A DNA stretch of 64,000 nucleotides from Brachionus manjavacas. Lineage: Eukaryota > Rotifera > Eurotatoria > Ploima > Brachionidae. The position numbers were made by a program, and so were the translations under genes. The stretch lies in NCBI GenBank assembly GCA_019054805.1, contig JAHQIY010000024.1, positions 62,001-126,000 on the forward strand, given 5' to 3'. A model generated the notes under the pieces. The model searched no databases. It was not told the origin of the DNA and worked only from the letters and a program-made list of their open reading frames with translations. The number at the start of each line of letters is the position of its first letter. The stretch's first letter is position 1. Positions 13,745 through 26,471 of the stretch are shown piece after piece.

Positions 13745-15765
13745 AGTTTTCCATGTGAATAACTTTTCGAATCTTTGACCTTTTTCTGATCTGTAAAAGC
13801 CAAAGTCAAGAAAATTTCAAGATCTATCTAGTGGTATCTTCGGTTTTCCATAATTCGAAAAATTCATTGCAAAAAACCTATCTGAAAAACGTCAAAAAAT
13901 TGGTTTTTTCCGCTTTTTCGAAGTCACCTAAAATCTTGTCTTTTTACCTTTTTTGAGTCCTGTAAATTGTATCATGTAGAACTTTTTGCGCTCTTGAATT
14001 TGAGCAATTAATCATTATCGTAGCTAAAATATTGACTTTCTGCAGTGTCTTGAAAACTAAGTGACTGGTAATCACTTGCAAGTTTCCCATGTGCATAACT
14101 TTTCGAATCTTTGACCTTTTTTTGATCTGTAAAAGCCAAAGTCAAGAAAATTTAAAGATCTATCTGGTTGTATCTTCGGTTTTCCATAATTCGAATAATT
14201 CATTGCAAAAAATCTATCTGAAAAACGTCAAAAAAATGGGTTTTTTGCTCATTTTCGAAGTCGCCTAAAATCTTGTCCTTTTAATTTTTTTGAGTCCTGT
14301 AAATTGTATCATGTAGAACTTTTTGCGCTCTTGAATTTGAGCTATTAATCATAATCGTAGCTAAAAAATTGACCATTCTGCAGTGACTTGAAAACTAAGT
14401 GACTGGTAATCACTTGCAAGTTTCTCATGTGCATAACTTTTCGAATCTTTGACCTTTTTTTGATCTGTAAAAGCCAAAGTCAAGAAAATTTAAAGATCTA
14501 TCTGGTTGTATCTTCGGTTTTCCATAATTCGAATAATTCATTGCAAAAAATCTATCTGAAAAACGTCAAAAAATGGGTTTTTTGCTCATTTTCGAAGTCG
14601 CCTAAAATCTTGTCCTTTTAACTTTTTTGACTCCTGTAAATTGTGTCATGTAGAACTTTTTGCGCTCTTGAATTTGAGCTATTAATCATTATCGTAGCTA
14701 AAAAATTGACCATTCTGCAGTGACTTGAAAACTAAGTGACTGGTAATCACTTGCAAGTTTTCCATGTGAATAACTTTTCGAATCTTTGACCTTTTTCTGA
14801 TCTGTAAAAGCCAAAGTCAAGAAAATTTCAAGATCTATCTAGTGGTATCTTCGGTTTTCCATAATTCGAAAAATTCATTGCAAAAAACCTATCTGAAAAA
14901 CGTCAAAAAATTGGTTTTTTCCGCTTTTTCGAAGTCACCTAAAATCTTGTCTTTTTACCTTTTTTGAGTCCTGTAAATTGTATCATGTAGAACTTTTTGC
15001 GCTCTTGAATTTGAGCAATTAATCATTATCGTAGCTAAAATATTGACTTTCTGCAGTGTCTTGAAAACTAAGTGACTGGTAATCACTTGCAAGTTTCCCA
15101 TGTGCATAACTTTTCGAATCTTTCACCTTTTTTTGATCTGTAAAAGCCAAAGTCAAGAAAATTTAAAGATCTATCTAGTGGTATCTTCGGTTTTCCATAA
15201 TTCGAAAAATTCATTGCAAAAAACCTATCTGAAAAACGTCAAAAAAATGGGTTTTTTTCTCATTTCGAAGTCGCCTAAAATCTTGTCCTTTTAATTTTTT
15301 TGAGTCCTGTAAATTGTATCATGTAGAACTTTTTGCGCTTTTGAAATTGAGCAATTAATCATAATCGTAGCTAAAAAATTGACCATTCTGCAGTGACTTG
15401 AAAACTAAGTGACTGGTAATCACTTGCAAGTTTCTCATGTGCATAACTTTTCGAATCTTTGACCTTTTTTGATCTGTAAAAGCCAAAGTCAAGAAAATTT
15501 AAAGATCTATCTGGTTGTATCTTCGGTTTTCCATAATTCGAATAATTCATTGCAAAAAATCTATCTGAAAAACGTCAAAAAATGGGTTTTTTGCTCATTT
15601 TCGAAGTCGCCTAAAATCTTGTCCTTTTAACTTTTTTGACTCCTGTAAATTGTGTCATGTAGAACTTTTTGCGCTCTTGAATTTGAGCAATTAATCATTA
15701 TCGTAGCTAAAATATTGACTTTCTGCAGTGACTTGAAAACTAATTGACTGGTAATCACTTGCAAG
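13745..15765. repeat. Duplicated three-unit (~1,010-bp) higher-order block in the satellite
   Basis: Rare variants recur in the same order about 1,010 bp apart: TTTTTCTGATCTG at about 13784 and 14793, TTTTTTCCGCTTTTTCG at about 13907 and 14918, GCAGTGTCTTG at about 14042 and 15052, and GTTTCTCATGTG at about 14418 and 15429. This is the signature of a trimeric higher-order repeat present in two tandem copies. Boundaries are approximate. Confidence 0.65.
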
Positions 15766-18700
15766 TTTCTCATGTGCATAACTTTTCGAATCTTTGACCT
15801 TTTTTTGATCTGTAAAAGCCAAAGTCAAGAAAATTTAAAGATCTATCTGGTTGTATCTTCGGTTTTCCATAATTCGAATAATTCATTGCAAAAAATCTAT
15901 CTGAAAAACGTCAAAAAATGGGTTTTTTGCTCATTTTCGAAGTCGCCTAAAATCTTGTCCTTTTAACTTTTTTGACTCCTGTAAATTGTGTCATGTAGAA
16001 CTTTTTGCGCTCTTGAATTTGAGCTATTAATCATTATCGTAGCTAAAAAATTGACCATTCTGCAGTGACTTGAAAACTAAGTGACTGGTAATCACTTGCA
16101 AGTTTCCCATGTGAATAACTTTTCGAATCTTTGACCTTTTTTTGATCTGTAAATACCAAAGTGAAGAAAATTTAAAGATCTATCTGGTTGTATCTTCGGT
16201 TTTCCATAATTCGAATAATTCATTGCAAAAAATCTATCTGAAAAACGTCAAAAAATGGGTTTTTTGCTCATTTTCGAAGTCGCCTAAAATCTTGTCCTTT
16301 TAACTTTTTTGAGTCCTGTAAATTGTATCACGTAGAACTTTTTGCGCTCTTGAATTTGAGCAATTAATCATTATCGTAGCTAAAATATTGACTTTCTGCA
16401 GTGACTTGAAAACTAATTGACTGGTAATCACTTGCAAGTTTCCCATGTGAATAACTTTTCGAATCTTTGACCTTTTTTTGATCTGTAAATACCAAAGTGA
16501 AGAAAATTTAAAGATCTATCTGGTTGTATCTTCGGTTTTCCATAATTCGAAAAATTCATTGCAAAAAACCTATCTGAAAAACGTCAAAAAATTGGTTTTT
16601 TCCTCTTTTTCGAAGTTACCTAAAATCTTGTCTTTTTACCTTTTTTGAGTCCTGTAAATTGTATCATGTAGAACTTTTTGCGCTCTTGAATTTGAGCAAT
16701 TAATCATTATCGTAGCTAAAATATTGACTTTCTGCAGTGACTTGAAAACTAAGTGACTGGTAATCACTTGCAAGTTTCCCATGTGAATAACTTTTCGAAT
16801 CTTTGACCTTTTTTTGATCTGTAAATACCAAAGTGAAGAAAATTTAAAGATCTATCTGGTTGTATCTTCGGTTTTCCATAATTCGAAAAATTCATTGCAA
16901 AAAACCTATCTGAAAAACGTCAAAAAAATGGGTTTTTTTCTCATTTTCGAAGTCGCCTAAAATCTTGTCCTTTTAATTTTTTTGAGTCCTGTAAATTGTA
17001 TCATGTAGAACTTTTTGCGCTTTTGAAATTGAGCAATTAATCATAATCGTAGCTAAAAAATTGACCATTCTGCAGTGACTTGAAAACTAAGTGACTGGTA
17101 ATCACTTGCAAGTTTTCCATGTGAATAACTTTTCGAATCTTTGACCTTTTTTTGATCTGTAAAAGCCAAAGTCAAGAAAATTTCAAGATCTATCTAGTTG
17201 TATCTTCGGTTTTCCATAATTCGAAAAATTCATTGCAAAAAACCTATCTGAAAAACGTCAAAAAATGGGTTTTTTGCTCATTTTCGAAGTCGCCTAAAAT
17301 CTTGTCCTTTTATTTTTTTTGACTCCTGTAAATTGTGTCATGTAGAACTTTTTGCGCTCTTGAATTTGAGCTATTAATCATTATCGTAGCTAAAAAATTG
17401 ACCATTCTGCAGTGACTTGAAAACTAAGTGACTGGGAATCACTTGCAAGTTTTCCATGTGCATAACTTTTCGAATCTTTGACCTTTTTTTGATCTGTAAA
17501 AGCCAAAGTCAAGAAAATTTCAAGATCGATCTAGTTGTATCTTCGGTTTTCCATAATTCGAAAAATTCATTGCAAAAACCTATCTGAAAAACGTCAAAAA
17601 ATTGGTTTTTTCCTCATTTTCGAAGTCGCCTAAAATCTTGTCCTTTTAACCTTTTTTGAGTCCTGTAAATTGTATCATGTAGAACTTTTTGCGCTCTTGA
17701 ATTTGAGCTATTAATCATTATCGTAGCTAAAAAATTGACCATTCTGCAGTGACTTGAAAACTAAGTGACTGGTAATCACTTGCAAGTTTTCCATGTGAAT
17801 AACTTTTCGAATCTTTGACCTTTTTTTGATCTGTAAAAGCCAAAGTCAAGAAAATTTCAAGATCTATCTAGTTGTATCTTCGGTTTTCCATAATTCGAAA
17901 AATTCATTGCAAAAACCTATCTGAAAAACGTCAAAAAATTGGTTTTTTGCTCATTTTCGAAGTCGCCTAAAATCTTGTCCTTTTAACTTTTTTGACTCCT
18001 GTAAATTGTGTCATGTAGAACTTTTTGCGCTCTTGAATTTGAGCAATTAATCATTATCGTAGCTAAAAAATTGACCATTCTGCAGTGACTTGAAAACTAA
18101 GTGACTGGTAATCACTTGCAAGTTTTCCATGTGAATAACTTTTCGAATCTTTGACCTTTTTTTGATCTGTAAAAGCCAAAGTCAAGAAAATTTCAAGATC
18201 TATCTAGTTGTATCTTCGGTTTTCCATAATTCGAAAAATTCATTGCAAAAACCTATCTGAAAAACGTCAAAAAATGGGTTTTTTGCTCTTTTTCGAAGTC
18301 GCCTAAAATCTTGTCCTTTTAACTTTTTTGACTCCTGTAAATTGTATCATGTAGAACTTTTTGCGCTCTTGAATTTGAGCAATTAATCATTATCGTAGCT
18401 AAAAAATTGACCATTCTGCAGTGACTTGAAAACTAAGTGACTGGTAATCACTTGCAAGTTTCCCATGTGCATAACTTTTCGAATCTTTGACCTTTTTTTG
18501 ATCTGTAAAAGCCAAAGTCAAGAAAATTTAAAGATCTATCTAGTGGTATCTTCGGTTTTCCATAATTCGAAAAATTCATTGCAAAAAACCTATCTGAAAA
18601 ACGTCAAAAAATTGGTTTTTTGCTCATTTTCGAAGTCGCCTAAAATCTTGTACTTTTAACTTTTTTGAGTCCTGTAAATTGTATCATGTAGAACTTTTTG

Positions 18701-21700
18701 CGCTCTTGAATTTGAGCAATTAATCATTATCGTAGCTAAAAAATTGACCATTCTGCAGTGACTTGAAAACAAAGTGACTGGTAATCACTTGCAAGTTTCC
18801 CATGTGCATAACTTTTCGAATCTTTGACCTTTTTTTGATCTGTAAAAGCCAAAGTCAAGAAAATTTCAAGATCTATCTGGTGGTATCTTCGGTTTTCCAT
18901 AATTCGAAAAATTCATTGCAAAAAACCTATCTGAAAAACGTCAAAAAATTGGTTTTTTGCTCATTTTCGAAGTCGCCTAAAATCTTGTCCTTTTAACTTT
19001 TTTGAGTCCTGTAAATTGTATCATGTAGAACTTTTTGCGCTCTTGAATTTGAGCTATTAATCATTATCGTAGCTAAAAAATTGACCATTCTGCAGTGACT
19101 TGAAAACTAAGTGACTGGTAATCACTTGCAAGTTTCCCATGTGCATAACTTTTCGAATCTTTGACCTTTTTTTGATCTGTAAAGGCCAAAGTCAAGAAAA
19201 TTTCAAGATCTATCTAGTTGTATCTTCGGTTTTCCATAATTCGAAAAATTCATTGCAAAAAACCTATCTGAAAAACGTCAAAAAATGGGTTTTTTGCTCA
19301 TTTTCGAAGTCGCCTAAAATCTTGTCCTTTTAATTTTTTTGAGTCCTGTAAATTGTATCATGTAGAACTTTTTGCTCTCTTGAATTTGAGCTATTAATCA
19401 TTATCGTAGCTAAAAAATTGACCATTCTGCAGTGACTTGAAAACTAAGTGACTGGTAATCACTTGCAAGTTTTCCATGTGAATAACTTTTCGAATCTTTG
19501 ACCTTTTTTTGATCTGTAAAAGCCAAAGTCAAGAAAATTTCAAGATCTATCTAGTTGTATCTTCGGTTTTCCATAATTCGAAAAATTCATTGCAAAAAAC
19601 CTATCTGAAAAACGTCAAAAAATGGGTTTTTTGCTCATTTTCGAAGTCGCCTAAAATCTTGTCTTTTTAACTTTTTTGAGTCCTGTAAATTGTATCATGT
19701 AGAACTTTTTGCGCTCTTGAATTTGAGCTATTAATCATTATCGTAGCTAAAAAATTGACCATTCTGCAGTGACTTGAAAACTAAGTGACTGGTAATCACT
19801 TGCAAGTTTTCCATGTGAATAACTTTTCGAATCTTTGACCTTTTTTTGATCTGTAATAGCCAAAGTCAAGAAAATTTCAAGATCTATCTAGTTGTATCTT
19901 CGGTTTTCCATAATTCGAAAAATTCATTGCAAAAAACCTATCTGAAAAACGTCAAAAAATTGGTTTTTTCCTCTTTTTCGAAGTCACCTAAAATCTTGTC
20001 CTTTTAACTTTTTTGACTCCTGTAAATTGTATCATGTAGAACTTTTTGCGCTCTTGAATTTGAGCTATTAATCATTATCGTAGCTAAAAAATTGACTATC
20101 TGCAGTGTCTTGAAAACTAAGTGACTGGTAATCACTTGCAAGTTTTCCATGTGAATAACTTTTCGAATCTTTGACCTTTTTTTGATCTGTAAAAGCCAAA
20201 GTCAAGAAAATTTCAAGATCTATCTAGTTGTATCTTCGGTTTTCCATAATTCGAAAAATTCATTGCAAAAAACCTATCTGAAAAACGTCAAAAAATGGGT
20301 TTTTTCCTCTTTTTCGAAGTCACCTAAAATCTTGTCCTTTTAACTTTTTTGAGTCCTGTAAATTGTATCATGTAGAACTTTTTGCGCTCTTGAATTTGAG
20401 CTATTAAACATAATCGTAGCTAAAAAATTGACTATCTGCAGTGACTTGAAAACTAAGTGACTGGTAATCACTTGCAAGTTTTCCATGTGAATAACTTTTC
20501 GAATCTTTGACCTTTTTCTGATCTGTAAAAGCCAAAGTGAAGAAAATTTAAAGATCTATCTGGTTGTATCTTCGGTTTTCCATAATTCGAAAAATTCATT
20601 GCAAAAAACCTATCTGAAAAACGTCAAAAAATTGGTTTTTTCCTCTTTTTCGAAGTCGCCTAAAATCTTGTCTTTTTACCTTTTTTGAATCCTGTAAATT
20701 GTATCATGTAGAACTTTTTGCGCTCTTGAATTTGAGCTATTAATCATTATCGTAGCTAAAAAATTGACCATTCTGCAGTGACTTGAAAACTAAGTGACTG
20801 GTAATCACTTGCAAGTTTCCCATGTGCATAACTTTTCGAATCTTTGACCTTTTTTTGATCTGTAAAAGCCAAAGTCAAGAAAATTTAAAGATCTATCTGG
20901 TTGTATCTTCGGTTTTCCATAATTCGAAAAATTCATTGCAAAAAACCTATCTGAAAAACGTCAAAAAAATGGGGTTTTTTCTCATTTTCGAAGTCGCCTA
21001 AAATCTTGTCCTTTTAACTTTTTTGAGTCCTGTAAATTGTATCATGTAGAACTTTTTGCGCTTTTGAAATTGAGCAATTAATCATAATCGTAGCTAAAAA
21101 ATTGACCATTCTGCAGTGACTTGAAAACTAAGTGACTGGTAATCACTTGCAAGTTTCCCATGTGCATAACTTTTCGAATCTTTGACCTTTTTTTGATCTG
21201 TAAAAGCCAAAGTCAAGAAAATTTAAAGATCTATCTGGTTGTATCTTCGGTTTTCCATAATTCGAAAAATTCATTGCAAAAAACCTATCTGAAAAACGTC
21301 AAAAAATGGGTTTTTTGCTCATTTTCGAAGTCGCCTAAAATCTTGTCCTTTTAACTTTTTTGAGTCCTGTAAATTGTATCATGTAGAACTTTTTGCGCTC
21401 TTGATTTTGAGCTATTAATCATTATCGTAGCTAAAAAATTGACAATCTGCAGTGACTTGAAAACTAAGTGACTGGTAATCACTTGCAAGTTTTCCATGTG
21501 AATATTTTTTCGAATCTATGACCTTTTTCTGATCTGTAAAAGCCAAAGTGAAGAAAATTTAAAGATCTATCTGGTTGTATCTTCGGTTTTCCATAATTCG
21601 AAAAATTCATTGCAAAAACCTTTCTGAAAAACGTCAAAAAATGGGTTTTTTCCGCTAATTTTCGAAGTCGCCTAAAATCTTGTCCTTTTAACTTTTTTGA

Positions 21701-24700
21701 GTCCTGTAAATTGTATCATGTAGAACTTTTTGCGCTCTTGATTTTGAGCTATTAATCATTATCGTAGCTAAAATATTGACTTTCTGCAGTGACTTGAAAA
21801 CTAAGTGACTGGTAATCACTTGCAAGTTTCCCATGTGCATAACTTTTCGAATCTTTGACCTTTTTTTGATCTGTAAAAGCCAAAGTCAAGAAAATTTAAA
21901 GATCTATCTGGTTGTATCTTCGGTTTTCCATAATTCGAATATTTCATTGCAAAAAACCTATCTGAAAAACGTCAAAAAAATGGGTTTTTTCTCATTTTCG
22001 AAGTCGCCTAACATCTTGTCCTTTTATCTTTTTGACTCCTGTAAATTGTATCATGTAGAACTTTTTGCGCTCTTGATTTTGAGCTATTAATCATTATCGT
22101 AGCTAAAAAATTGACCATTCTGCAGTGACTTGAAAACTAAGTGACTGGTAATCACTTGCAAGTTTCCCATGTGCATTACTTTTCGAATCTTTGATCTTTT
22201 TTTGATCTGTAAAAGCCAAAGTCAAGAAAATTTCAATATCTATCTAGTGGTATCTTCGGTTTTCCATAATTCGAATATTTCATTGCAAAAAACCTATCTG
22301 AAAAACGTCAAAAAATGGGTTTTTTTCTCATTTTCGAAGTCACCTAAAATCTTGTCTTTTTACCTTTTTTGAGTCCTGTAAATTGTATCATGTAGAACTT
22401 TTTGCGCTCTTGAATTTGAGCTATTAAACATAATCGTAGCTAAAAAATTGACTATCTGCAGTGACTTGAAAACTAAGTGACTGGTAATCACTTGCAAGTT
22501 TCCCATGTGCATTACTTTTCGAATCTTTGATCTTTTTTTGATCTGTAAAAGCCAAAGTCAAGAAAATTTAAAGATCTATCTGGTTGTATCTTCGGTTTTC
22601 CATAATTCGAATATTTCATTGCAAAAAACCTATCTGAAAAACGTCAAAAAAATGGGTTTTTTTCTCATTTTCGAAGTCACCTAAAATCTTGTCTTTTTAC
22701 CTTTTTTGAGTCCTGTAAATTGTATCATGTAGAACTTTTTGCGCTCTTGAATTTGAGCTATTAAACATAATCGTAGCTAAAAAATTGACTTTCTGCAGTG
22801 ACTTGAAAACTAAGTGACTGGTAATCACTTGCAAGTTTCCCATGTGCATTACTTTTCGAATCTTTGATCTTTTTTTGATCTGTAAAAGCCAAAGTCAAGA
22901 AAATTTAAAGATCTATCTGGTTGTATCTTCGGTTTTCCATAATTCGAATATTTCATTGCAAAAAACCTATCTGAAAAACGTCAAAAAAATGGGTTTTTTT
23001 CTCATTTTCGAAGTCGCCTAAAATCTTGTCCTTTTAACTTTTTTGAGTCCTGTAAATTGTATCATGTAGAACTTTTTGCGCTCTTGATTTTGAGCTATTA
23101 ATCATTATCGTAGCTAAAATATTGACTTTCTGCAGTGACTTGAAAACTAAGTGACTGGTAATCACTTGCAAGTTTCCCATGTGCATAACTTTTCGAATCT
23201 TTGTTCTTTTTTTGATCTGTAAAAGCCAAAGTCAAGAAAATTTCAAGATCTATCTAGTGGTATCTTCGGTTTTCCATAATTCGAAAAATTCATTGCAAAA
23301 AACCTATCTGAAAAACGTCAAAAAAATGGGTTTTTTTCTCATTTTCGAAGTCACCTAAAATCTTGTCTTTTTACCTTTTTTGAGTCCTGTAAATTGTATC
23401 ATGTAGAACTTTTTGCGCTCTTGAATTTGAGCTATTAATTATTATCGTAGCTAAAAAATTGACCATTCAGCAGTGACTTGAAAACTAAGTGTCTGGTAAT
23501 CACTTGCAAGTTTCCCATGTGCATAACTTTTCGAATCTTTGACCTTTTTTTGATCTGTAAAAGCCAAAGTCAAGAAAATTTAAAGATCTATCTGGTTGTA
23601 TCTTCGGTTTTCCATAATTCGAATATTTCATTGCAAAAAACCTATCTGAAAAACGTCAAAAAATGGGTTTTTTGCTCATTTTCGAAGTCTCCTAAAATCT
23701 TGTCCTTTTTACTTTTTTGACTCCTGTAAATTGTATCATGTAGAACTTTTTGCGCTCTTGATTTTGAGCTATTAATCATTATCGTAGCTAAAAAATTGAC
23801 AATCTGCAGTGACTTGAAAACTAAGTGACTGGTAATCACTTGCAAGTTTCCCATGTGAATAACTTTTGAATCTTTGACCTTTTTTTGATCTGTAAATACC
23901 AAAGTGAAGAAAATTTAAAGATCTATCTGGTTGTATCTTCGGTTTTCCATAATTCGAAAAATTCATTGCAAAAAACCTATCTGAAAAACGTCAAAAAATG
24001 GGTTTTTTGCTCATTTTCGAAGTCGCCTAAAATCTTGTCCTTTTAACTTTTTTGAGTCCTGTAAATTGTATCATGTAGAACTTTTTGCGCTCTTGATTTT
24101 GAGCTATTAATTATTATCGTAGCTAAAATATTGACTTTCTGCAGTGACTTGAAAACTAAGTGACTGGTAATCACTTGCAAGTTTCCCATGTGCATAACTT
24201 TTCGAATCTTTGACCTTTTTTTGATCTGTAAAAGCCAAAGTCAAGAAAATTTCAAGATCTATCTAGTGGTATCTTCGGTTTTCCATAATTCGAAAAATTC
24301 ATTGCAAAAAACCTATCTGAAAAACGTCAAAAAATGGGTTTTTTGCTCATTTTCGAAGTCGCCTAAAATCTTGTCCTTTTAACTTTTTTGACTCCTGTAA
24401 ATTGTATCATGTAGAACTTTTTGCGCTCTTGAATTTGAGCTATTAATCATTATCGTAGCCTAAAAATAGACTTTGCTGCAGTGACTTGAAAACTTAGTGA
24501 CTGGTAATCACTTGCAAGTTTCCCATGTGCATAACTTTTCGAATCTTTGACCTTTTTTTGATCTGTAAAAGCCAAAGGCAAGAAAATTTAAAGATCTATC
24601 TAGTGGTATCTTCGGTTTTCCATAATTCGAAAAATTCATTGCAAAAAACCTATCTGAAAAACGTCAAAAAATGGGTTTTTTGCTCATTTTCGAAGTCTCC

Positions 24701-25038
24701 TAAAATCTTGTCCTTTTTACTTTTTTGACTCCTGTAAATTGTATCATGTAGAACTTTTTGCGCTCTTGAATTTGAGCAATTAATCATAATCGTAGCTAAA
24801 AAATTGACCATTCTGCAGTGACTTGAAAACTAAGTGACTGGTAATCACTTGCAAGTTTCCCATGTGCATAACTTTTCGAATCTTTGACCTTTTTCTGATC
24901 TGTAAAAGCCAAAGTCAAGAAAATTTCAAGATCTATCTAGTGGTATCTTCGGTTTTCCATAATTCGAAAAATTCATTGCAAAAAACCTATCTGAAAAACG
25001 TCAAAAAATGGGTTTTTTTCTCTTTTTCGAAGTCGCCT

Positions 25039-25514
25039 TTTGAACTCCTTTAGTTCAATCCTTCCTAATTAATAAGTCAGAATTGATCAAAATTTTTATG
25101 TAGAAATTAATTTATTAATAATTTCATAATCAAATAAATTTACTGTTTTAATTTTAAATTTTTTTGTTTTTATCTGTTTTTTTGGATACTGCTCTACACC
25201 CTCGAAACGGATCAATTTTTAAATATAAAATTTGATTTTTTTTAATATATTTATGTTTTTCAAAGATTTTTGAGAGTAATTGCCAATAATTTTTCTTTAA
25301 TTTAAATTTAGATTGATGAAAAAAATATGCCTTTTTCTTTAATTTTTTTTAAAACTTTTATTCAATTTTAAAAAATATTCCTTTTTTTTTGAATAATTTA
25401 AATTTGATTGATGAAGTCTTTTTTTACTTATTTTACAAATTGTTTGATATAATTTGTTCTTTATAACAATAAAACTTTTTCTAATGGAAATTTTTCTTTT
25501 TTAAATCAACGCTT
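25039..25514. other. Spacer between satellite and RNF126-like gene
   Basis: AT-rich, with no gene seen. Immediately after the last satellite base lies a perfect 7-bp inverted repeat, TTGAACT/AGTTCAA, with a 5-base loop (25040-25058). The rest would include the 3' untranslated region of the minus-strand gene at 25515. I see no obvious transposon end at the satellite border. Confidence 0.5.
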
Positions 25515-26471
25515 CTAATCGATATCTGGCTCATAAAAGGCATTTCTCCCCTGGTTGTTACTCGTTGAATTTTGATTACTTGATGGAGGCTCTGAACCGC
25601 TTGTTCGAGTTGGCGCGGTTTGATTTGACGTTTCTGAAGTCGGTGGTGGCCGACTTATGTACTCACGCTGTGACGTGTCTTCACCATTTAAATTTTTTCT
25701 ACAAACAGGACATGTTCCGTGTAATTTTAACCATTCGTTAATGCAAGGCTCATGGAATAAATGTTTACACGGCAGTTTTTTAGCTATTTCATTTAAATTA
25801 AAATCTTCCATACAAACAGCACATTGAGCACTTCTGTTCACTTCTTCCTGTGATATTACAACTTGGGGTAAATTTTTCAGCTGATCCTCAGAAGCTGGTG
25901 GTGGACCGGTGTTTTCCAACTGGTTCAATAGTTGCGTGATGATTGTGTCAAGTCCATTGGTGCCCCAAGCGTAGTCCCTCATGTCTCCGTGCAGCTGGAA
26001 CAAACGAAACGGAGGGGCTTGCATATTTTGGCCAGACCGATTAGGATCTAACAGATCTGAAATAACATTGTTTATGATTCCATATAAATCAAATTGTTCT
26101 TGTCCTGGCTCGGCAAGTCTATTGCCGGGAACAATGAACTGGACTCGGGTTCCAAACCTTTGGGGTCGTGGGGGAGTCTGTGTCGGCTGATTGCCGGTCT
26201 GGGCTCCGGACTGATTCATGAAATTTGAAAGCAATAGTGGTAACAAATTTTGCATCGCGTTGTTGGCATTGTTTAGACGCATTGGCTCAGCACGAATCTG
26301 AGTATTGGGCACTCGGGATTCGTCTCGACCCATTTCAAACAACTCAATGAAACCTCCTTGGCATTGTGAACAGGTGAAACTTTGTCGATCTATTTCGACT
26401 TGTCTGTCACACTGATGGCAGTAGCCGATTAGAGATTCCGTAATGGTTTCTTGAGGATTGTTTGATGACAT
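25515..26471 (-). CDS. RNF126: RNF115/RNF126-type RING-H2 E3 ubiquitin ligase
   Basis: Single-exon gene encoding 318 aa. The start chosen is the ATG at 26471; an in-frame TTG lies just before it. An N-terminal BCA2-type zinc finger has paired cysteines (about C18, C21, C34, C37). A low-complexity Gln/Pro/Asn region follows, then the motif YAWGTNGLDTIITQLLNQLE, diagnostic of RNF115/RNF126. A C-terminal RING-H2 follows, with ligands about C217, C220, C235, H237, H240, C243, C254, C257 and the downstream CPVCRKNLNGED signature. Family members ubiquitinate mislocalised hydrophobic proteins delivered by BAG6 and also endocytic receptors; the N-terminal finger binds ubiquitin or BAG6. All metal ligands are intact, so the protein should be active. 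Length matches human RNF126 (about 310 aa). It is the first gene beside the satellite array. One invertebrate gene probably corresponds to both vertebrate paralogues. Confidence 0.93.
   Translation of the reverse strand: MSSNNPQETITESLIGYCHQCDRQVEIDRQSFTCSQCQGGFIELFEMGRDESRVPNTQIRAEPMRLNNANNAMQNLLPLLLSNFMNQSGAQTGNQPTQTPPRPQRFGTRVQFIVPGNRLAEPGQEQFDLYGIINNVISDLLDPNRSGQNMQAPPFRLFQLHGDMRDYAWGTNGLDTIITQLLNQLENTGPPPASEDQLKNLPQVVISQEEVNRSAQCAVCMEDFNLNEIAKKLPCKHLFHEPCINEWLKLHGTCPVCRKNLNGEDTSQREYISRPPPTSETSNQTAPTRTSGSEPPSSNQNSTSNNQGRNAFYEPDID

Larger units (their letters stand above)
893..25038. repeat. Tandem satellite array, ~337-bp unit, 75 copies
   Basis: Counting the marker TATCTTCGG gives 75 head-to-tail copies, mostly spaced 336-338 bp, with no interruption by other DNA. 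Each unit carries TTCGAA three times, a CTGCAG site, and a nested inverted repeat: inner arms AAGTGA/TCACTT, outer arms ACTTG/CAAGT. Copies fall into local subfamilies. 893-3160 is nearly homogeneous. 3160-9100 is rich in an ATACCAAAGTGAAG variant. 9180-13000 is dominated by a TTGGTTTTTTCCTC variant. 14000-17000 has a GAATAATTC variant. 21900-23640 has a GAATATTTC variant. Sequence identity between neighbours is high by eye, so the array is young or actively homogenised. The array starts and ends inside a unit. A ~64-codon open frame recurs in many copies, but this is best explained by the repeat itself. The role is unknown; centromeric or heterochromatic satellite is the default expectation. 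Confidence 0.98.

Noticed and set aside
893-25038. CRISPR array
   Set aside because: Units are contiguous 337-bp repeats without unique spacers, in a eukaryotic context.
893-25038. CENP-B box in the satellite unit
   Set aside because: TTCG words occur, but none is followed by the spaced A and CGGG required by the consensus on either strand.
1152-25053. Recurrent ~64-codon open frames (MCITFRIFD...) in many satellite units as a repeated small-protein gene family
   Set aside because: The frame is broken in many other copies by single-base length changes in homopolymers, there is no promoter or splice context, and recurrence follows automatically from repeat identity.
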